The translations under genes were made by a program, and so were the position numbers. Source: Bubalus kerabau (Eukaryota > Chordata > Mammalia > Artiodactyla > Bovidae). From it: 64,000 nt of DNA. A model generated the notes under the pieces. That model saw only the letters and a list, made by a program, of their open reading frames with translations, was not told the DNA's origin and searched no databases. The stretch spans positions 47,145,001-47,209,000 of the forward strand of contig NC_073630.1 of assembly GCF_029407905.1 (NCBI RefSeq). Reading direction: 5' to 3'. The number at the start of each line of letters is the position of its first letter. Within the stretch, counting starts at the first letter, position 1. Below, piece by piece: positions 55,801 through 64,000 of the stretch.

Positions 55801-57490
55801 CATACTGTGTGACACTCCCCTATTGAAAACCGATGATCTATTTTTAACCATTGTCTCTTCATCTCTTCATCTCTAAATGCTGATTGGCTGGATGAAAAGA
55901 ACACAACACTGCTTTGACACTTCAGCAGAGGGATGTGAAAGATGGTGCCCCACAGGAAAGACAATGATGCCTGATATGGTAGGATAGTACCCCATGGTAC
56001 ATTTCAGTGTCTGGTGAAAATCAGTAGTATAAAGTGGTACTACTATGGTACGCCACTGATGATTCATCATCAGTGTATGTTGGGAGTGAATGTAACCAAC
56101 AAAATTGTCGGCAATGCCCAATGAACTAATGGTTTTCAATAAGAGAAAACAGATTAAGACAATAGATTTTTATTTGCTTGTTTATTTGTTCAAAATCTGT
56201 GGTTTCTGAAAATACTTACCTGTGAACACAAAAGTGATTCCTCTTGGCTTTTCTTAGTTATATGTAGTGGAGTCATTATAGCAGAATGGAAGGGCTATAA
56301 TATCCTGCAGTGTGGTTGCTATATAGCTGTATCTCACTTCTTATCAAATGAAATGAAAGATGTGTGCTGGTCTGGTTCCCTGGCTTGCACACTAAAACAA
56401 CAACAAAAAAATTAAACTCACATATCACAATTTTGCAAATTATTGAGGTCACAGATCCATACCCAGAATCAGCACAGTTTCACAAGTCACTTAGTTCAGA
56501 TCACAGAATTGAATGAGGATAAAATGTCATAGGCTCATCAACTTTAGTTTCCCTTGAAGTCAAGGAGACATACAAAGACAAGGTGGTCTAAGGAGGTTTA
56601 GAATAACTTATTAAGTTTGAAAGGCTGCTCACAAGTTTCCTAACATATGCCCTTTTTTTGATATGAAAAGCATCGATGATTTTTACCTAAAATGCTCAAC
56701 TAAATAAGATATGTATTCAATTTGCCAAATATTAGTCAGTTTCCTCACTATATTCCACTACAGACATCATCTTATAGTGTTATCATAAATTGAATTTCTG
56801 TTAAGCATGTGTCCTTTTATCCATTGTCTTATGTTATTTTTTCTAACATCTCAAACTCTTATTTCTGGTGTATAGCCAATTCAAAATAGTTCCAATACTC
56901 CATTTTTGTGTATTAACCTCATTTTCTCTCTAGCTTAACCTCATCCTGTAAAGTAGTTAACAATCTGATAACTAACAGCTGAATGCACTGGTAAACTCTG
57001 ATATTTCAGTAATTCCTCTGTGAACTTTCTTGTAAAATGAACAATCTCCTTGCAATAAAAATGATCCTCCCCAGTTATTGTTTTGTAGATTTTCAGAAAC
57101 AAGGAAATGTCCTTTTTTTTTTTAATAGGGGAAAAATAGTGGATTTTCTTTAACTGACTATGTGCATACTTATTCATGAAAGTTATTGTGAACACTATAT
57201 ATAGATTACTGATTTGTTCAGAATTGACATGTTTCCCTTTGATACTAAAATAGTAAGATAACTGTTTTCTTCTTGTTGTCACTGCATAATTATACAGAAT
57301 TTGGGAATCAGCATTCATATTACTACAGAGAAAAAAATGGGTGACATTTATTTAGATACTGTTCATCAGATTTTTTTGAAAGTAGGGGGCATTTGATGAT
57401 TTCCTAAGAATTATTGTGTTGTATGATCTGGTAATTTTTTTCACATAATATTTAACTATTCTTCAAATAGTACCAATAATTAATACAGCC
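55801..57490. other. Unassigned sequence
   Basis: About 1.7 kb. Minus frames of 88 codons (55873-56139) and 125 codons (56941-57318) lack recognised motifs; the second is lysine-rich in AT-rich DNA and looks like chance. An A-run lies near 56399-56413. Confidence 0.35.
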
Positions 57491-57553
57491 TTTCATTTAT
57501 TCAATTATTCAACAAATATTTACTGTGGAATTACCATGGACTAGGTATTGTCT
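57491..57553 (-). mobile_element. L2 terminus fragment
   Basis: ttcatttattcaattattca acaaatatttactgtgg, then ctaggtattgtct: reverse complement of an L2 3' end, interrupted by a BOV-A2. Confidence 0.55.
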
Positions 57554-57824
57554 CGGAGAAGGCAATGTCACCCCACTCCAGTACTCTTGCCTGGAAAATC
57601 CCATGGACAGAGGAGCCTGGTAGGCTGCAGTCCATGGGGTCACTAAGAGTTGGACGCGACTGAGCGACTTCACTTTCACTTCTCACTTTCATGCATTGGA
57701 GAAGGAAATGGCAACCCACTCCGGTGTTCTTGCCTGGAGAATCCCAGGGACAGTGAAGCCTGATGGGCTGCCGTCTCGGGTCGCACAGAGTCGGACACGA
57801 CTGAAGCGACTTAGCAGCAGCAGC
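57554..57824 (+). mobile_element. BOV-A2 SINE, full-length dimer
   Basis: Sense dimer from cggagaaggcaatgtcacc to the AGC-repeat tail; perfect 11-bp TSD AGGTATTGTCT at 57543-57553 and 57825-57835. Confidence 0.95.
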
Positions 57825-57902
57825 AGGTATTGTCTAACAGCTTTACTGATTGTTATGACTGACAAATAATAAACTACATTTATTTAAAAAGTGTACAATT
57901 TG

Positions 57903-58224
57903 CGAGACAGCAAAAGAGACACTGATGTATAGAACAGTCTTATGGACTCTGTGGGAGAGGGAGAGGGTGGGAAGATTTGGGAGAATGGCATTGAAGCATG
58001 TATAATATCATGTATGAAACGAGTCGCCAGTCCAGGTTCGATGCACGATACTGGATGCTTGGGGCTGGTGCACTGGGACGACCCAGAGGGAGGGTATGGG
58101 GAGGGAGGAGGGAGGAAGGTTCAGGATGGGGAACACATGTATACCTGTGGCGGATCCATTTTGATATTTGGCAAAACTAACACAATATTGTAAAGTTTAA
58201 AAATAAAATAAAATTAAAAAAAAT
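57903..58224 (+). mobile_element. Young L1 3' end, perfect 17-bp TSD
   Basis: A 322-bp 5'-truncated L1 with the gagagggtgggaagatttgg and ggaccgagg-type 3' UTR text and an A-rich tail. The TSD AAAAAGTGTACAATTTG is at 57886-57902 and 58225-58241, with the site reading TTT/AAAAA. The perfect TSD suggests recent insertion. Frames at 57942-58193 and 57998-58180 are UTR read-through. Confidence 0.95.
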
Positions 58225-58852
58225 AAAAAGTGTACAATTTGATAAAATCTGACACACACGTATCCCTGTGAAGCCAGCACCACAAAAAACAACAAGCAAA
58301 TCCATCACCACCAAAAGATTCATTTTAAGCATGCCATCATTCCATCCCAATTCCCATCACCAGAAACCCACTGATCTGTCAGTAAAGATTAGCTACATAG
58401 TCTAGAGTTTTATATGAATGGAGTTATAAAGTATTTAGTGATTTTTAATTTCTTTTTTCTTTCCCTCAGCACAAATTTTTCTTTTAGATTCATCCACATT
58501 TTTTTAAATTTTATTTTATTTTTAAATTTTACATAATTGTATTAGTTTTGCCAAATATCAAAATGAATCTGCCACAGGTAGACATGTGTTCCCCATCCTG
58601 AACCCTCCTCCCTCCTCCCTCCTCCCTCCCCATACCATCCCTCTGGGTCGTCCCAGTGCACCAGCCCCAAGCATCCAGTATCGTGCATCGAACCTGGACT
58701 GGCAACTCGTTTCATACATGATATTTTACATGTTTCAATGCCATTCTCCCAAATCTTCCCACCCTCTCCCTCTCCTACAGAGTCCATAAGACTGTTCTAT
58801 ACATCAGTGTCTCTTTTGCTGTCTCGTACACAGGGTTATTGTTACCATCTTT

Positions 58853-60565
58853 CTAAATTCCATATATATGCGTTAGTATACTGTATTGGTGTTTTTCTTT
58901 CTGGCTTACTTCACTCTGTATAATAGGCTCCAGTTTCATCCACCTCATTAGAACTGATTCAAATGTATTCTTTTTAATGGCTGAGTAATACTCCATTCTG
59001 TATATGTACCACTGCTTTCTTATCCATTCATCTGCTGATGGACATCTAGGTTGCTTCCATGTCCTGGCTATTATAAACAGTGCTGCGATGAACATTGGGG
59101 TACACGTGTCTCTTTCCCTTCTGGTTTCCTCAGTGTGTATGCCCAGCAGTGGGATTGCTGGATCATAAGGCAGTTCTATTTCCAGTTTTTTAAGGAATCT
59201 CCACACTGTTCTCCATAGTGGCTGTACTAGTTTGCATTCCCACCAACAGTGTAAGAGGGTTCCCTTTTCTCCACACCCTCTCCAGCATTTATTACTTGTA
59301 GACTTTTGGATCGCAGCCATTCTGACTGGTGTGAAATGGTACCTCATAGTGGTTTTGATTTGCATTTCTCTGATAATGAGTGATGTTGAGCATCTTTTCA
59401 TGTGTTTGTTAGCCATCTGTATGTCTTCTTTGGAGAAATGTCTATTTAGTTCTTTGGCCCATTTTTTGATTGGGTCATTTATTTTTCTGGAGTTGAGCTG
59501 TAGGAGTTGCTTGTATATTCTCGAGATTAGTTGTTTGTCAGTTGCTTCATTTGCTATTATCTTCTCCCATTCTGAAGGCTGTCTTTTCACCTTGCTAATA
59601 GTTTCCTTTGATGTGCAGAAGCTTTTAAGGTTAATTAGGTCCCATTTGTTTATTTTTGCTTTTATTTCCAATATTCTGGGAGATGGGTCATAGAGGATCC
59701 TGCTGTGATGTATGTCAGAGAGTGTTTTGCCTATGTTCTCCTCTAGGAGTTTTATAGTTTCTGGTCTTACGTTGAGATCTTTAATCCATTTTGAGTTTAT
59801 TTTTGTGTACGGTGTTAGAAAGTGTTCTAGTTTCATTCTTTTACAAGTGGTTGACCAGATTTCCCAGCACCACTTGTTAAAGAGATTGTCTTTAATCCAT
59901 TGTATATTCTTGCCTCCTTTGTCAAAGATAAGGTGTCCATATGTGCGTGGATTTATCTCTGGGCTTTCTATTTTGTTCCATTGATCTATATTTCTGTCTT
60001 TGTGCCAGTACCATACTGTCTTGATAACTGTGGCTTTGTAGTAGAGCCTGAAGTCAGGTAGGTTGATTCCTCCAGTTCCATTCTTCTTTCTCAAGATGGC
60101 TTTGGCTATTCGAGGTTTTTTGGATTTCCATACAAATTGTGAAATTATTTGTTCTAGCTCTGTGAAGAATACTGTTGGTAGCTTGATAGGGATTGCATTG
60201 AATCTATAAATTGCTTTGGGTAGTATACTCATTTTCACTATATTGATTCTTCCAATCCATGAACATGGTATATTTCTCCATCTGTTAGTGTCCTCTTTGA
60301 TTTCTTTCACCAGTGTTTTATAGTTTTCTATACATAGGTCTTTAGTTTCTTTAGGTAGATATATTCCTAAGTATTTTATTCTTTCCATTGCAATGGTGAA
60401 TGGAATTGTTTCCTTAATTTCTCTTTCTGTTTTCTCATTATTAGTGTATAGGAATGCAAGGGATTTCTGTGTGTTGATTTTATATCCTGCAACTTTACTA
60501 TAGTCATTGATTAGTTCTAGTAATTTTCTGGTGGAGTCTTTAGGGTTTTCTATGTAGAGGATCAT
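58853..60565 (-). pseudogene. L1 ORF2 C-terminal frame, 570 codons
   Basis: The longest open frame in the window, from MILYIENP just after the RT active site to the ORF2 stop. It covers the thumb and C-terminal domain: KYLGIYLPKETKDL near residue 68, SWIGRINIVKMSILPKAIYR near residue 100, INLPDFRLYYKATVIKT near residue 170, PYTKINSKWIKDLNVRPETI near residue 260, and the cysteine-rich motif CWRGCGEKGTLLHCWWEC near residue 435, with C-x3-C-x7-H-x4-C spacing. No stops interrupt it, which fits recent insertion. It lacks the endonuclease and most of the RT, so it is a dead fragment of the L1 replication protein. Confidence 0.9.
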
Positions 60566-61068
60566 GTCATTTGCAAATAGTGAGAGTTTTACTTCTTCTT
60601 TTCCAATTTGGATTACCTTATTTCTTTTTCTTCTCTAATTGCTGTGGCCAAAACTTCCAAAACTATGTTGAATAGTAATGGTGAAAGTGGGCACCCTTGT
60701 CTTGTTCCTGACTTTAGAGGCAATGCTTTCAATTTTTCACCATTGAGGATAATGTTTGCTCTGGGTTTGTCATAGATAGCTTTTATTATGTTGAGGTATG
60801 TTCCTTCTATTCCTGCTTTCTGGAGAGTTTTTATCACAAATGGATGTTGAATTTTGTCAAAGGCTTTCTCTGCATCTATTGAGATAATCATATGGCTTTT
60901 ATTTTTCAATTTGTTAATGTGGTGTATTACATTGATTGATTTGCGGATATTGAAGAATCCTTGCATCCCTGGGATAAAGCCCACTTGGTCTTGGTGTATT
61001 ATCTTTTTAATGTGTTGTTGGATTCTGATTGCTAGAATTTTGTTAAGGATTTTTGCATCTATGTTCAT
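60566..61068 (-). pseudogene. L1 ORF2 RT fragment with altered active site
   Basis: Frame 60613-61068 has NKILAIRIQQHIKK, DQVGFIPGMQGFFNIRKSIN, motif A SIDAEKAFDKIQHPF and motif B GTRQGCPLSPLLFNI. A frameshift near 60610 separates it from the 570-codon frame. The catalytic FADD of L1 reads FAND at about 60560-60582, one base change that removes an essential aspartate. Confidence 0.85.
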
Positions 61069-62121
61069 CAGTGATATTGGCCTGTAGTTTTCTTTTTTTG
61101 TGGGATCTTTGTCAGGTTTTGGTATTAGGGTGATGGTGGCCTCATAGAATGAGTTTGGAAGTTTACCATCCTCTGCAATTTTCTGGAAGAGTTTGAGCAG
61201 GATAGGTGTTAGCTCTTCTCTAAATTTTTGTAGAATTCAGCTGTGAAGCCGTCTGGACCTGGGCTTTTGTTTGCTGGAAGATTTTTGATTACAGTTTCAA
61301 CTCGACCATGAAGAAATAGAAAATCTTAACAGACCCATCACAAGCACAGAAATTGAAACTGTAATCATCCACATTTTTGAGTGTATCAATAGCTCAGTCG
61401 TTTGTACTGTTGAATAGTAGTCCATTGTGTGGATTTACCACAGTTTATTCATTCACCTCTGCTGGACGTTTGGGTTAATTCTAGATTTTAACTTTAATAA
61501 ATAATGATGCTATGAACATTTAAGTCTTTGAATGAACTTATACTTTCAATTTTCTTAGGTAAATGCTTAGCAGTAGAATGACCATATAGTAAATATACAT
61601 TTAAATTTTTCAAAATTGCATTTTTTTTCCAAACTGGTTTTAACATTTTACATTCCCAAGATCAGTACATGAAATTTCACTTGCTTTTCATCCTCACAAT
61701 GTTTCATATGGTCAGTCTTAAATTTTAGCCATTTTAATATAGGTGCAATTGTATCTCATTATGGTTTTTATTTGAATAGACTGAAAGCCTGACATTGAGC
61801 AACTCTTCATGTGCCTTTTTGCCATTCTTGTTTTCTTCCTTGGTGTAGTATTTATTCACATATTTTCCCACTTGTTACTGGGTTACTGGGTTTTTTGTTC
61901 TCTTGTTTTTCAGTTTGAAGAGTTATTTATATAGTCTTAGCACAGTCTTTTACTGGTATATAATTGGCAAAAATTCTATTAATCTGTAGTTTTTCTTTTT
62001 CATTCTCTGAATGATAACCTTCAAGGAATAGAAGTTTGTATTATTGATAAAGTCAAATACATTAATATCAATTTTCCTTATATTGCTATATAATATTAAT
62101 AGCAGTTTTTCCTGTTGTTGC

Positions 62122-62195
62122 TATTGTATATAAGAAGTCTCTGCTTCTTATATACAATACAATTTATGCATAGAGAAGTTTCTCTATGCATAAAT
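62122..62195. repeat. Two adjacent perfect hairpins
   Basis: Hairpin 1: 16-bp arms at 62122-62137 and 62144-62159 (tattgtatataagaag / cttcttatatacaata) with a 6-nt loop. Hairpin 2: 16-bp arms at 62162-62177 and 62180-62195 (atttatgcatagagaa / ttctctatgcataaat) with a 2-nt loop. Only two bases separate them. Other L1 copies at this position show no such palindromes. Confidence 0.95.
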
Positions 62196-63647
62196 CACAA
62201 ATATTTCCTCAGTTTTTTTCTTAGAAGTTTTAAAGTTTTAGGTTTTCTATTTAGATCCATGACCCATTTTTATCTTCTGTATGTGGTACAATGTATGGAC
62301 CAAAGTTTTCTCATTGGAGGCACATAAATATCCGTAGTCCAGAATAACTTGTTGAAAAAACTATATGTTTTCCCCTAAAGTGCCTTTGCATCTTTTTAAA
62401 AAAAAATAAGTTGTCCATATAATGCAGACCTATTTCTGATCTATTTTGTCCCACTGATTTATTTATCTTTATATAAATACTAAACTGCCTCAATTACTAT
62501 AACTTCATAATAAGTCTTGGCGCCTTTCCTTTCAAAGTTGTTTTGACTATTTTGAGTCCTTCATGCAACATCAGAACTTTAGAATTAATGTCTCAATTTC
62601 TACAAGATAGAATGTTGGGGTTTTGATTAAAACTATATTAAATCTATTGTTCAATGTAGAGAAAATTTGTATTTTAACAATATTGAGTCTTTAGAACTAT
62701 GAACATAGCATGTCTCCTTCTAATTAGGACAACTTTATCTCAGCAGTGTTGTATAACTCCCATGTACAGTTATTACACATAATTTTGCAGATTTTTTTTC
62801 CTGTTTAATGTGTCTTCATGCTATTCTAAATATATATTTTTATAATTTTATTTTATAATTTAAATTATTTTATAATTTTCATAAAAATACAAATACAATT
62901 GAATGTTGTTTTTGATTATGTATACTGTACCACGTTAAACTCGCTTATTTGTTCTAATAACCTTTTTGTAGATTTAATATTTTCTATACAGATCATCATG
63001 TCAACTAAGAATAAAGCTTCCTTTCCAATCTAAATGTTTCTATTTGTTTATTTTCATTTTGCCTTATTATACTCATTCAGACACACATCAATATTGAGTA
63101 GAAAGTATACCTTCCATTATTCTCATCTTAGTGGTTAAACCTCTACTTTTTCAATGTTGGTTGTGATGTTAACTAGAGATTTTTCTTAGATACCCATTAT
63201 TCAGACTTGAAAGTTGGTTTCACGGCTGAGAGTTTTGTAGCTGTTTGCTATTGTTGTTTAAATCAATAAGGATGTTGGGACCTGTCAAATAATTTTTTTC
63301 ATGTGTTGAGATGATTGTATGATTTTCATTTTTGCTTTGTTAAAATTTAGATTGATTTTCAAGTGATAAACCAATATTTCCATTTCTTATATAAATCTCA
63401 TTTTGTATATATTTTCCTTTGATATTTTGCTGGGTTCTATTTTCTTAAAGTTTTTAAAGAATTTTTGCACTAGTATTTATTGAAGATATTTGTATACAAT
63501 TTTATTTTCCTATAATGTTCTTGCATGGTTTTTGAACTATAGTATTACTGGCCCCATAGAATGAGTTGGGAAATGTTCCCTCATCTTCAATTTTTAATAG
63601 AGTCAGTGTAGAATTTGTGGGGGTGGGTAGGGTAGTGTTTGTTTTTT

Positions 63648-63936
63648 CTATTTTTTATTTTTTAATATAAATTTATTTATTTTAATTGGAGGCTAATTAC
63701 TTTACAATATTGTATTGGTTTTGCCATACATCAACATGAATCCACCACGGGTGTACACGTGTTCCCCAACCTGAAACCCCCTCCCTCCTCCCTCCCCGTA
63801 CCATCCCCTCTGGGTCATCCCAGTGCACCAGCCCCAAGCATCCTGTATCATGCGTCGAACCTGGACTGGTGATTCGTTTCACATATGATATTATACATGT
63901 TTCAATGCCATTCTCCCAAATCATCCCACCCTCACC
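63648..63936 (-). mobile_element. Bovid L1 3' end, antisense
   Basis: A 289-bp 5'-truncated L1 3' UTR: aatttatttattttaattgg tail side, ttgtattggttttgccatac, the ccctccctcctccctcccc tract, and atgtttcaatgccattctcc. TSD TTGTTTTTT is at 63639-63647 and 63937-63945. The 75-codon minus frame is UTR read-through. Confidence 0.9.
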
Positions 63937-64000
63937 TTGTTTTTTTTAATGCTTAGAAGAATTCAGCAATGAAGACATCTGGGTCAATAATTCTTTTTAT

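Larger units (their letters stand above)
58504..61374 (-). mobile_element. Young 5'-truncated L1 with 5' inversion
   Basis: Antisense L1 of about 2.87 kb covering the 3' UTR and C-terminal ORF2. From about 61303 to 61374 the L1 text flips to the plus strand (tagaaaatcttaacagaccc, aaattgaaactgtaatc), and that segment overlaps the end of the antisense part by about 14 bp (ttgaaactgtaatc). TSD TCATCCACATTTTT is at 58490-58503 and 61375-61388. This is the structure of twin-primed insertion. Confidence 0.92.
57840..64000 (-). mobile_element. Ancient L1M, re-invaded three times, runs off the window
   Basis: Pieces at 57840-57902, 58242-58489, 61389-63638 and 63946-64000 read in order as the antisense of one old L1: 3' UTR text (aagtgtacaatttgataaaa), then tagtagtccattgtgtggat, ttttagccattttaatatag, gtccatataatgcagaccta, ttttgactattttgagtcct, ttgagtctttagaactatga, tatactcattcagacacaca and agaatgagttgggaaatgtt of ORF2 RT. 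No intact frame. Younger L1s at 57903, 58504 and 63648 interrupt it. Confidence 0.75.

Noticed and set aside
59232..59984. Plus-strand hydrophobic frames that look like membrane proteins
   Set aside because: They are antisense to L1 ORF2; the A-rich L1 sense strand yields Phe/Leu/Ile-rich antisense frames.
1..64000. A novel defence, biosynthetic or viral system
   Set aside because: Every long frame traces to L1 or BovB, and no cluster of unrelated co-oriented genes exists.

Overview
The window is mammalian nuclear DNA from a pecoran ruminant, most likely a bovid such as cattle or a close relative. The diagnosis rests on the repeats: many Bov-tA and BOV-A2 SINEs, BovB (RTE-type) LINEs, and LINE-1 copies with the bovid 3' end. 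Older mammalian repeats (L2, MIR, L1M, MaLR/ERVL LTRs, a mariner MITE) fill much of the rest. Family names are from memory of consensus sequences; no database search was run. I found no host protein-coding gene, no functional RNA gene and no CRISPR array. The longer open frames belong to dead retrotransposons or are chance frames.

Layout. 1-6.2 kb: unassigned AT-rich sequence with an L2 relic, two Bov-tA SINEs and a MaLR-like LTR. 6.2-11.5 kb: a very old L1 broken by a GC-richer island, SINEs, a solo ERV LTR with a short target duplication (10165-10645), and a bovid L1 3' end. 11.5-18 kb: unassigned sequence with a 26-bp perfect palindrome, SINEs with clean target-site duplications (TSDs), and two antisense BovB fragments. 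18-29 kb: BOV-A2 copies, a 90-bp mariner MITE, MIR, an MLT1-like LTR, L2, and an L1 3' end carrying two SINEs.

29.7-44.4 kb: the main structure. A minus-strand L1 of about 8.6 kb (nested DNA removed) appears full length. It has ORF2, ORF1, a long 5' UTR with three classes of tandem repeat, a YY1-like motif near its 5' end and an 8-bp TSD. Four BovB elements sit inside it. One is nearly full length (31579-35299) and itself contains a BOV-A2, so the nest is three levels deep.

44.4-57.5 kb: SINEs, an LTR that splits a MIR, L2 pieces, another BovB, and unassigned sequence. 57.8-64 kb: an ancient minus-strand L1M re-invaded by three younger L1s. One of these (58504-61374) has a long ORF2 fragment and a 5' inversion. 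The L1M also holds two adjacent perfect hairpins (62122-62195).

The parts do not act together as a pathway. The window is a layered record of retrotransposition, with BovB and L1 as past enzyme sources and Bov-tA/BOV-A2 as presumed passengers. The points most worth checking are the tandem-repeat L1 5' UTR with a BovA-like segment, the twin hairpins, the in-frame L1-BovB chimeric frame, and insertions whose perfect TSDs suggest recent origin.
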